In this document: positions 1 to 5,564 of the stretch, in pieces
How the letters are laid out: each line of letters begins with the position of its first letter
How positions within the stretch are numbered: position 1 is the stretch's first letter
Origin: Legionella sp.
Lineage (GTDB): Bacteria; Pseudomonadota; Gammaproteobacteria; Legionellales; Legionellaceae
NCBI GenBank assembly: GCA_004297865.1
Contig: SCSO01000204.1
Location: 1-5,607 of the forward strand
Length of the DNA: 5,607 nt
Direction: 5' to 3'
The notes under the pieces: model-generated
What the model saw: the letters and a program-made list of their open reading frames with translations, nothing else
Database searches by the model: none
Told to the model about the DNA's origin: nothing
Translations under genes and position numbers: made by a program

Positions 1-1338
1 AAAGTAGTTTTAATCGAACGTCATAAAACTTTAGGTGGTGTCTGTTTGAATGTAGGTTGTATCCCTTCAAAAGCATTATTGCATATTGCGAAAGTAGTCG
101 ATGAAGCCGATGAAATGGCTAATGTAGGTATTAGTTTTGGTAAACACAAAATTGACAGCAGTAAAATGGTGTCTTGGAAGAATTCTGTTGTTGGTAAATT
201 GACTGGTGGTTTAAATGCCTTAGCCAAACAGCGTAAGGTAGATGTAGTGACTGGTGTGGCTGCTTTTTCTGGTCCTAAACAAGTGGTAGTAGATACTGCA
301 GATGGCCCAGTGGAAATTGATTTTGAGAATGCCATTATAGCGGTAGGCTCTGAGTCGATTAAGTTACCGTTCATTCCTGAGGATAAACGTATATTTAGTT
401 CTACGGGTGCTTTAGAGTTAGCTGATGTTAAAGGCAGTATGTTGGTTCTTGGTGGTGGAATCATTGGTTTAGAAATGGCTACTGTTTATTCTTCACTCGG
501 AGTTGATGTCACCGTTGTGGAGTTTATGGATCAATTAATTCCTGGTGCCGATGCTGATTTGGTCAATGTGTTGCAGAAACGGATGACTAAAAAAGGCGTT
601 AAATTCCTCCTTAAAACTAAGGTGACTGCGGTAGAGGCGAAAAAGGATGGTATATACGTTTCTATGGAAGGTGAGCATGCGACTAGCAAACCTTTATGCT
701 TCCAACAAGTATTGGTTGCTGTGGGTAGAAAGCCTAATGGCGGCAACATTAAGGCGGATAAAGCTGGCGTGAATGTGGATGAGCGTGGATTTATTAAAGT
801 AGATAATCAATTACGTACTAATGTTCCTCATATTTTTGCGATTGGTGATGTGGTTGGTCAACCTATGTTAGCTCACAAAGCAATTCCGGAGGGAAGAGTA
901 GCCGCTGAAGTGATTGCTGGCAAAAAACATTATTTTGAACCTAAGTGCATCCCAAGTGTCGCTTATACTGATCCTGAGTTGGCTTGGGTAGGGCTTACAG
1001 AAAAAGAAGCTAAAGAAAAGGGGATTGCTTATGAGAAAGCAACATTCCCTTGGGCTGCCAGTGGTCGTGCGTTAAGTATTGGACGTGAAGAGGGGATGAC
1101 TAAGTTAATCTTCTGTACGGAAACCAAGCGCATTTTAGGTGCTGGAATCATTGGCGTGAATGCCGGTGATTTGATTTCTGAAGTGACTTTGGCTATTGAG
1201 ATGTGTTGTGATGTGGAAGATATTACCTTAACTATTCATCCGCACCCGACTTTATCTGAAACCATTGCCCAGGCTGCGGAGATTTTCGAAGGTACGATTA
1301 CTGATTTGTATATGCCTAAGAAAAAGAAGAAAGAGTGA
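1..1338 (+). CDS. lpdA: Dihydrolipoyl dehydrogenase (E3), 5'-truncated by window edge
   Basis: FAD flavoprotein that reoxidises the dihydrolipoyl groups of pyruvate and 2-oxoglutarate dehydrogenase complexes, passing electrons to NAD+. Reading is open from base 1 in frame 1. By comparison with remembered E. coli Lpd about 30 N-terminal residues, including the FAD GxGxxG loop, lie outside the window; the TTG at 46 is an internal Leu, not a start. Visible marks: the redox disulfide CLNVGC (Cys codons at 43-45 and 58-60), the NAD-binding GGGIIG loop (451-468), the FAD-contacting segment NVPHIFAIGD (about 820-849), and the catalytic His-Glu pair in HPHPTLSE (His 1243-1245, Glu 1258-1260). It ends in a lysine-rich tail, PKKKKKE, much as the E. 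coli protein ends in lysines. In many gammaproteobacteria lpd follows aceE-aceF, so those may lie upstream (inference). All catalytic residues in view are intact. Confidence 0.97.
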   Translation, partial: KVVLIERHKTLGGVCLNVGCIPSKALLHIAKVVDEADEMANVGISFGKHKIDSSKMVSWKNSVVGKLTGGLNALAKQRKVDVVTGVAAFSGPKQVVVDTADGPVEIDFENAIIAVGSESIKLPFIPEDKRIFSSTGALELADVKGSMLVLGGGIIGLEMATVYSSLGVDVTVVEFMDQLIPGADADLVNVLQKRMTKKGVKFLLKTKVTAVEAKKDGIYVSMEGEHATSKPLCFQQVLVAVGRKPNGGNIKADKAGVNVDERGFIKVDNQLRTNVPHIFAIGDVVGQPMLAHKAIPEGRVAAEVIAGKKHYFEPKCIPSVAYTDPELAWVGLTEKEAKEKGIAYEKATFPWAASGRALSIGREEGMTKLIFCTETKRILGAGIIGVNAGDLISEVTLAIEMCCDVEDITLTIHPHPTLSETIAQAAEIFEGTITDLYMPKKKKKE

Positions 1339-1377
1339 TTGTAGCTAACAATTATTTGATGGACGAATGAGATTTTT

Positions 1378-1445
1378 TGTTGGGTCACGACCCAACCTAC
1401 TATGCACGGTATAATATTATCTGTAGGTTGGGTCGCGACCCAACA
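1378..1445. repeat. REPIN/BIME-like pair of inverted GTAG-headed REP palindromes
   Basis: Two 23-bp elements, 1378-1400 and 1423-1445, are inverted copies differing at one base and separated by 22 bp. The right copy reads GTAG followed by the perfect 18-bp palindrome GTTGGGTCGCGACCCAAC (1427-1444). The left copy, read on the minus strand, is GTAG plus the same palindrome with one change (GTCGTGAC for GTCGCGAC). A GTAG tetranucleotide at the foot of a hairpin is the known hallmark of REP sequences handled by RAYT (TnpA-REP) transposases, and two inverted REPs form a REPIN or BIME. The whole unit could fold as two short hairpins or one long 23-bp stem. No U-tract follows, so a classical terminator role is unlikely. 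No RAYT gene is in the window. Confidence 0.85.
1410..1415 (+). promoter_or_regulatory. Candidate -10 hexamer (TATAAT) for rimI-yhhQ
   Basis: A perfect TATAAT lies in the 22-bp spacer of the REP pair, 65 bp before the rimI start. There is no TTGACA-like -35 at 16-18 bp (the site reads ACGACC) and no TGn extended -10, so the match may be chance in AT-rich DNA. If real, transcription would begin inside or just before the right-hand REP palindrome and put that hairpin in the rimI leader. Confidence 0.22.
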
Positions 1446-1480
1446 ATCATTTTCTAACAAGACCGGAGGGACGGAAGACA

Positions 1481-1936
1481 ATGAGTGCGATTATTCGTCG
1501 TATGCAAACTACCGATCTTGATCAAGTCTATGCTATTGAAACCCAAGTCCATATTACACCTTGGAGCAAAGAGATTCTTCGTGACTGCGTTTTAGTGGGT
1601 TATGATTGTCGGGTGCTTGAATTAGACCAAGACATCTTGGGTTATATTATTTCGCGTAAAGGGGCTAGTGAACTACATATTTTAAATCTCTGCGTTCGTA
1701 AAGATAAGCAATCTCAGGGTTACGGCCGTCAATTAATCGAAAAGGTCTTACAAGCCATTATAGAATCAACGGCTATTAAATCCGTAGTATTAGAAGTCAG
1801 ACCCAGCAATGTGACCGCTTTACATCTTTATACTTCACTAGGTTTCCAACAAAGCGAACTTAAAAAAAACTATTACAAAGATGGAGAAAGTACTGAGGAT
1901 GCAGTGTTTTTAAAAAAGGTGTTAACACGTTCATGA
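1481..1936 (+). CDS. rimI: Ribosomal protein S18 alanine N-acetyltransferase RimI
   Basis: GNAT-fold enzyme that moves the acetyl group of acetyl-CoA to the N-terminal alanine of ribosomal protein S18. It has 151 residues, against about 148 in E. coli. Family marks in order: the N-terminal ETQVHITPWS segment (20-29; E. coli has EQRAHAFPWS), the strand LHILNLCV (65-72), the acetyl-CoA pyrophosphate loop QSQGYG (77-82), then LEVRPSN (104-110) with Glu105 and the LYTSLGF motif with Tyr117. These sit where the catalytic Glu103 and Tyr115 lie in enterobacterial RimI. NYY (130-132) and EDA (139-141) close the domain. The start is supported by GGAGG at 1465-1469 (spacing 11) and a closer GGAAG at 1473-1477. 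The stop overlaps the next start as ATGA, so rimI and the transporter gene are probably one operon. A different GNAT substrate is possible, but the RimI signature is strong. Confidence 0.92.
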   Translation: MSAIIRRMQTTDLDQVYAIETQVHITPWSKEILRDCVLVGYDCRVLELDQDILGYIISRKGASELHILNLCVRKDKQSQGYGRQLIEKVLQAIIESTAIKSVVLEVRPSNVTALHLYTSLGFQQSELKKNYYKDGESTEDAVFLKKVLTRS

Positions 1937-2610
1937 AAACTAATGCTTTAGAATTTAAAGAAACTCGTGCTTATCTTTTCCTTACTGCCTTAGTTATTTG
2001 TGGTCTTGCAGCCTCTTTAATCACTGCTCCCAAAATTGTTCATGTCGGTATTAATTTCCCTTTTTCCAATATAGTCTTTTCCATATTTACTTATCCTATT
2101 GTAGATTGCATTTGTGAGCTTTGGGGTAAACCCATTGCACGACAAACAGTTTGGATTGGGTTAGTTAGCCAAGTACTCTTTTGTGTACTCATCCAATTAT
2201 CTATTCTTGCTCCTCCAGCGCAACAGTGGCTGCATCAAGGTGAATATCAGATCATTTTGTCTACAGGGATTAACGTGGTTATAGCTAGTTTAGTGGCTTT
2301 TGCAATATCTCAGATTTTTGATATCTATGTGTATCAAAAATTAAAAGAAAAATCTTTAGGGAAACAATTATGGTTACGGTCTAATTTATCTACCTATTTA
2401 GGACAAACAATTGATTCCATCCTTTTTATCAATATTGTATTTTATAATTCAAATCAAAAAATGAATCTCATTTTAGGTTCGATAACCATTAAAATTATTT
2501 TATCTTTTTTGATGACTCCCATTGTTTATTTAATTATTCATAGTTTAAATCGATATTTGGATAACCATACTTTAGCATTCAAAATGGAAGGTGAATTACA
2601 CCATGCCTAA
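1933..2610 (+). CDS. yhhQ: VUT-family (YhhQ-like) queuosine precursor transporter
   Basis: Inner-membrane protein of the VUT/DUF165 family, whose E. coli member YhhQ imports queuosine precursors (preQ0/preQ1) used for tRNA wobble modification. It is 225 residues long; E. coli YhhQ has about 221. About six hydrophobic segments are visible (roughly 14-32, 45-61, 73-93, 112-130, 155-171 and 179-203), with no cleavable signal. Family features are the YPIVDCICELWGKPIARQ stretch (54-71, acidic residues Asp58 and Glu62 before the Gly-Lys), QIFDIYVYQKLK (127-138) and the R-x-NLST-x-x-GQ-x-x-D stretch (149-161). Its ATG lies inside the rimI stop (ATGA, 1933-1936), implying translational coupling; AAGGTG at 1916-1921 is a plausible ribosome site. 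The substrate is inferred from the family, and the queuosine genes that would confirm it are not in the window. Confidence 0.87.
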   Translation: MKTNALEFKETRAYLFLTALVICGLAASLITAPKIVHVGINFPFSNIVFSIFTYPIVDCICELWGKPIARQTVWIGLVSQVLFCVLIQLSILAPPAQQWLHQGEYQIILSTGINVVIASLVAFAISQIFDIYVYQKLKEKSLGKQLWLRSNLSTYLGQTIDSILFINIVFYNSNQKMNLILGSITIKIILSFLMTPIVYLIIHSLNRYLDNHTLAFKMEGELHHA

Positions 2611-2724
2611 TTTAAATGACATATGCTCGGATTGTTTTCAATCCAACTAAAAAGAAGAAATTTATAAAAAAAAGTTAAAAAAAAAGTGTGTCAAGACTGT
2701 TTTTTAATAAATTTCTTGCTATGA
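2603..2724 (+). pseudogene. Possible decayed small CxxC (zinc-ribbon-like) gene
   Basis: I do not recognise this as a known gene. An ATG at 2603 overlaps the transporter stop (2608-2610) and is preceded by GGAAGGTGA (2586-2594) at 8 nt, an excellent ribosome site. It opens a 15-codon frame, MPNLNDICSDCFQSN, that stops at 2648-2650. Past the stop the same frame gives KEEIYKKKLKKK. After a -1 shift inside the nine-A run (2677-2685) it continues VCQDCFLINFLL to a TGA at 2722-2724. The result would have two CxxCF motifs about 17 residues apart, the spacing style of a small zinc ribbon, broken by one nonsense codon and one frameshift. Because the stretch is very A-rich and overlaps the origin-like region, the resemblance may be chance; alternatively only the 15-codon peptide is translated. 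Confidence 0.2.
2655..2717. repeat. AT-rich inverted repeat with 11-bp perfect arms
   Basis: AAGAAATTTAT (2655-2665) and its exact reverse complement ATAAATTTCTT (2707-2717) flank a 41-base interior. Pairing can continue inward with A6 (2666-2671) against T6 (2700-2705) after a single bulged A at 2706, giving a 17-bp, almost pure A/T stem. It follows the transporter gene by about 45 bp. It may help end transcription in either direction or be part of an easily unwound DNA element; it lacks the GC-rich stem of a standard intrinsic terminator. Confidence 0.5.
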
Positions 2725-2761
2725 TAGATATTCCGCTGTAAATGTCTTTTAGAAATCCCCT

Positions 2762-2770
2762 TGTGGATAA
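2762..2770 (-). promoter_or_regulatory. Perfect DnaA box 1
   Basis: The plus strand reads TGTGGATAA, so TTATCCACA lies on the minus strand: the same 9-mer as the high-affinity boxes R1 and R4 of E. coli oriC. It stands alone, 119 bp from the next perfect box, between two AT-rich stretches. Confidence 0.75.
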
Positions 2771-2793
2771 CTTTATTTCCCCCAACCACCACA

Positions 2794-2806
2794 GATCTCT
2801 TTTCTC
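2794..2806 (+). other. E. coli-type oriC 13-mer-like sequence
   Basis: GATCTCTTTTCTC matches the E. coli unwinding 13-mer consensus GATCTNTTNTTTT at 9 of 11 specified positions. It lies between DnaA box 1 and the inverted box pair and holds the only GATC of the intergenic gap. It is a single copy, whereas E. coli has three in tandem, so it is only suggestive. Confidence 0.25.
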
Positions 2807-2830
2807 AGATACCAAATTTTGCAAACTCCT

Positions 2831-2839
2831 TTATTCATA
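2831..2839 (+). promoter_or_regulatory. Degenerate DnaA box
   Basis: TTATTCATA differs from TTATNCACA at one specified position. It lies in AT-rich sequence between box 1 and box 2. On its own it would mean little; it counts because of the perfect boxes on either side. Confidence 0.35.
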
Positions 2840-2880
2840 AGCCTTATAGCTATTTTTTTTAGACTTTTTAAGGCATATTG

Positions 2881-2889
2881 TTATCCACA
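2881..2889 (+). promoter_or_regulatory. Perfect DnaA box 2 (left half of inverted pair)
   Basis: TTATCCACA on the plus strand. With box 3 it forms a 10-bp perfect inverted repeat (GTTATCCACA at 2880-2889 and TGTGGATAAC at 2895-2904) around a 5-bp spacer, AAATC. Two DnaA molecules would bind in opposite orientation close together. Confidence 0.75.
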
Positions 2890-2894
2890 AAATC

Positions 2895-2903
2895 TGTGGA
2901 TAA
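2895..2903 (-). promoter_or_regulatory. Perfect DnaA box 3 (right half of inverted pair)
   Basis: TGTGGATAA on the plus strand, TTATCCACA on the minus strand. Besides pairing with box 2, it is the first of three same-orientation TGTGNAT units that recur every 12 bp (2895, 2907, 2919) up to the pepN stop, resembling an array of one strong and two weaker DnaA sites. Confidence 0.75.
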
Positions 2904-2906
2904 CCT

Positions 2907-2927
2907 TGTGCATAGACCTGTGAATTG
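2907..2927 (-). promoter_or_regulatory. Two degenerate DnaA boxes phased 12 bp from box 3
   Basis: TGTGCATAG (2907-2915; minus strand CTATGCACA, one mismatch to TTATNCACA) and TGTGAATTG (2919-2927; CAATTCACA, two mismatches) follow box 3 in the same orientation at exact 12-bp steps. Low-affinity boxes lined up beside a strong one are typical of oriC arrays, where DnaA spreads cooperatively from the strong site. Confidence 0.4.
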
Positions 2928-2936
2928 CGTGAAAAA

Positions 2937-5558
2937 TCAGTCCATTTTGGAAATGTTCGATAATGTGTCAAAGTGTTGGCTAGTTTGATCCGCTGCGCGT
3001 GGTGCTTTTGAAAGTCCTTTCTTGACACTATTTTTTATATCCACTGAACCCGCATGATCGTTTATGAGTAACAGAGTGTTTAACATCATCTCCTGTCGCT
3101 TTCTATCGTATTTATCCCAATGAACAAAACCTTCTGTTAATTTAGCAGCAAGTGCGGGGTTGATTTTATCTAGTTTGATAATGACCTCAGCGACGAGATG
3201 GTATCCTAAACCTGAAGAAATATGGAAGCCATAAGGATTATTAATAAAGTTACTGATCAACGCATAAACCTTATTCGGATTAGTGATATCAAAGGCAGGA
3301 TGTTGCAGTAGAGCGGTTACTCTTTCTAAAGTTTTAGGTGAGTGAGCAGTTGCCTGTATACTTAACCAGTAATTAAGCGCATGGGTGTCATTTTGCCAGT
3401 AATCATAAAAGGATTGTAATGCGGACTCAGCATCATTTGTATCTATTTCACAAAGCAAACTTAAAGTATTAGTGGTTTGCGTCATGTTTTTACCTAAAGA
3501 CTCTGCAAATTGTTTATGTAAAATAGTCATCCATTTTTGTGGATTGAGTGCAGTTAAATAAGCATAACAAATTTTTAGTAATTTTCTTTTACCAACATCG
3601 CGAATATCAAAGGAAGAAAATTGAGGATCTTTAACATCTTCTTGCGATATTAATTGATTTGCGAGTTGTTCTAATTCAACATGCAGTTCTTGTGCTAAAG
3701 TTTTTTGAATAAGTAGACGAGCCTCGGCAATGCTATCAAAGTTGGGTTTATTAAAATGAGCGATCAATTCCTCTTCATTAGGTAAAGCCATTAACTCTGC
3801 CTTCATCCAATGCGATAAAGAATCATCTAATAAGATATCACGATAAGTCTTTATTAACGCTGGGCTTAAATTTAATCCGTGTCCTTCATAATATCGAGTT
3901 ACGTAAAGTATGATTAAATTTTTCATCGCTTCGCAGCGATTAAAGAAATTAGTATCGTGGCGCATGAGGACTAATAGATCAGGGATAAGATAGGGGTATT
4001 GCACAATAACTGGTGCGGAAAAACTTCTAAACAAGGAAGGAATAGGGCGTGTAGGTTGATTAGCAAATGAAAATTCCATTTCATCTTGATCTAATATTAA
4101 TAATTTATCCGCGAGAACTTCTTTGCCGGAATCTTGTATTAGCCCTAATACCAAAGGAATAGGGCGCATCTTTCTATCAATGACCTTGATTTTTAGTGCA
4201 TAAGTTTGTGTTGTAGTATTATATTCATCGCTAATTTGTACTTGAGGTATTCCTGTTTCAGTAAACCAATATAAAAAGTTGCGTAAATCGAAGCGGGCTG
4301 TAGTGCTCAGTGAGTCAATAAAATTTTCTAAAGTTACTGCGGTACCATCATTGCTTTTGAGAAACTCACTCATTCCTTGATAAAAAGCCTCTTTACCCAA
4401 AACCAACATCATCATGCGAAAAATATCTGCGCCTTTTTCATAAGCTGCGGCAGTGTATAAACTGCGTACGGCAGTATAAGAGCTTTGTCGGGGAGCGCGT
4501 TCGTCTAGATTTTTTCCATCTAATAATCTAACAAAATCGGTTCCAAAGAGATCTTCACGAAATTGAGCAGCGCGAAAGGTAGTTAAGCCTTCTTTAAATG
4601 AGAGATTAAACCAATCACGAATAGTTACACGATTGCCAGTCCAGTAATGAAAGTATTCATGGGCTACTACTTCCATGACACGTAAAAAAGTAAGATCGGT
4701 ATTTCCTTTGGGGCAGGCTAGTAAATTGACAGTATTAAATAAATTTAATCCGGTAGGTTCAGAGGCTCCAGAAGCATATTTATCTACGCCCGCAACCATA
4801 TGTTGGACTAGTTCACAATCTAACTGACATACTTCTTCATCCCATTTCATTGCTTTTTTAAGCACTTCTTTAGCAAAATCGCATTTAGGTGTTGCGTTAG
4901 GTGACATATAAAATTCGATGGCAACTTCGCGGTTTGCTCGTGTTTTGAAGTGGGTCACAGAATATTGTAGTTTACCGGCCACTACGGCAAAAAGGTAAGT
5001 AGGTTTGGGGAGGTTATCAATCCAAGACACTGAATGGATTTCTGAGGAAATGATTTTCCTTTCACATAGAACGCCATTGGCTAATAAAATGGGATATTCT
5101 TTGGAATTAGCGATAAGGGTCGTTTTGTAGGTTGCTAGGTTGTCTGGACGGTCATTGCAATAAAACACGCGTCTTAAGCCTTCTGTCTCAGCTTTGACTA
5201 AGAGGGTGCCTTCGGTCACGTAGAGTCCAAATAGATCTGTATTTTCACCTAATATAGCGGTGCTTTGTATAGTGAAAGGCTCATCTTGAGGGACTTGAGG
5301 GATAATTAAAAATTTGGGAGTCACTTCATATTTTTCTACTGGCAAATCTTGATCATTTAAGGATAAGGAGGTAAGTACGAAGTTTTCGCCATTTAAGACT
5401 AGTGGTTGAGGAGTAGTCGACTCACGCTCAGGATTGCTGCGCATTTGCACCCGGGCTTTGACTTGCACTGGTTTTTTAGTGAGATCAAGTTCAAGCTCCA
5501 CATGTTCCATTAAATAATCCAAAACTCGATATTCGCTCAATTTAAACACTTCGGACAT
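2937..5558 (-). CDS. pepN: Aminopeptidase N (M1 family) with altered GAMEN motif
   Basis: Zinc aminopeptidase that removes N-terminal residues from peptides, normally cytosolic; no signal peptide is seen. It has 873 residues, against 870 in E. coli PepN, and the usual four parts: N-terminal beta domain (about 1-196), thermolysin-like catalytic domain (about 197-436), a small beta domain, and a long alpha-helical C-terminal domain. Zinc ligands are His300 and His304 of HEYFH plus Glu323 of FKEGLT; Glu301 is the general base and Tyr373 of YEKGAD the transition-state tyrosine. Oddities: the exopeptidase motif GAMEN reads GASEP (264-268), keeping only Gly, Ala and the amine-binding Glu; the stretch from Glu323 to Tyr373 is 11 residues shorter than in E. 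coli; and the C-terminus runs on about 22 residues. The ATG at 5558 is chosen because the homologous SEYRVLDY segment begins soon after and GGGG lies 6 nt upstream. It may be a divergent second PepN. Confidence 0.9.
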   Translation of the reverse strand: MSEVFKLSEYRVLDYLMEHVELELDLTKKPVQVKARVQMRSNPERESTTPQPLVLNGENFVLTSLSLNDQDLPVEKYEVTPKFLIIPQVPQDEPFTIQSTAILGENTDLFGLYVTEGTLLVKAETEGLRRVFYCNDRPDNLATYKTTLIANSKEYPILLANGVLCERKIISSEIHSVSWIDNLPKPTYLFAVVAGKLQYSVTHFKTRANREVAIEFYMSPNATPKCDFAKEVLKKAMKWDEEVCQLDCELVQHMVAGVDKYASGASEPTGLNLFNTVNLLACPKGNTDLTFLRVMEVVAHEYFHYWTGNRVTIRDWFNLSFKEGLTTFRAAQFREDLFGTDFVRLLDGKNLDERAPRQSSYTAVRSLYTAAAYEKGADIFRMMMLVLGKEAFYQGMSEFLKSNDGTAVTLENFIDSLSTTARFDLRNFLYWFTETGIPQVQISDEYNTTTQTYALKIKVIDRKMRPIPLVLGLIQDSGKEVLADKLLILDQDEMEFSFANQPTRPIPSLFRSFSAPVIVQYPYLIPDLLVLMRHDTNFFNRCEAMKNLIILYVTRYYEGHGLNLSPALIKTYRDILLDDSLSHWMKAELMALPNEEELIAHFNKPNFDSIAEARLLIQKTLAQELHVELEQLANQLISQEDVKDPQFSSFDIRDVGKRKLLKICYAYLTALNPQKWMTILHKQFAESLGKNMTQTTNTLSLLCEIDTNDAESALQSFYDYWQNDTHALNYWLSIQATAHSPKTLERVTALLQHPAFDITNPNKVYALISNFINNPYGFHISSGLGYHLVAEVIIKLDKINPALAAKLTEGFVHWDKYDRKRQEMMLNTLLLINDHAGSVDIKNSVKKGLSKAPRAADQTSQHFDTLSNISKMD

Positions 5559-5564
5559 GAACAT

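Larger units (their letters stand above)
2649..2927. other. Candidate replication origin (oriC-like) or DnaA-binding control locus
   Basis: This noncoding gap between converging genes combines the components of a bacterial origin. An AT-rich block (2649-2720, 13 G/C in 72 bases) is followed by DnaA boxes. Three are perfect TTATCCACA: 2762-2770 on the minus strand, 2881-2889 on the plus strand and 2895-2903 on the minus strand. Against TTATNCACA, two more have one mismatch (2831-2839 plus; 2907-2915 minus) and one has two (2919-2927 minus). A 13-mer-like GATCTCTTTTCTC lies at 2794-2806, and a second AT-rich stretch (about 2831-2878) separates the boxes. No perfect box was seen elsewhere in the window. 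oriC, a datA-like titration site or a DARS-like reactivation site would all fit. Only one GATC is present, so Dam/SeqA control of the E. coli kind is unlikely. Confidence 0.55.

Noticed and set aside
46..48. TTG at 46 as the start of lpdA
   Set aside because: It falls between the two cysteines of the redox disulfide, and upstream codons encode the conserved LGGVC; the gene clearly begins before the window.
21..749. Minus-strand open frames inside lpdA (21-464 and 531-749)
   Set aside because: They lie wholly antisense to a well-conserved gene, have no recognisable domains and no convincing ribosome sites.
1236..1481. Minus-strand 81-codon frame across the lpdA end and the REP pair
   Set aside because: Half is antisense to lpdA and the rest is a translation of the palindromes; no family resemblance.
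2880..2904. Hairpin as an intrinsic terminator for pepN
   Set aside because: The stem is only moderately GC and no U-run follows it on either strand; the exact DnaA-box sequence explains the repeat better.
2831..3028. Minus-strand 65-codon frame across the pepN end and DnaA boxes
   Set aside because: It starts inside pepN in another frame and uses the box region as code; no family features, while pepN itself is well supported to 2937.
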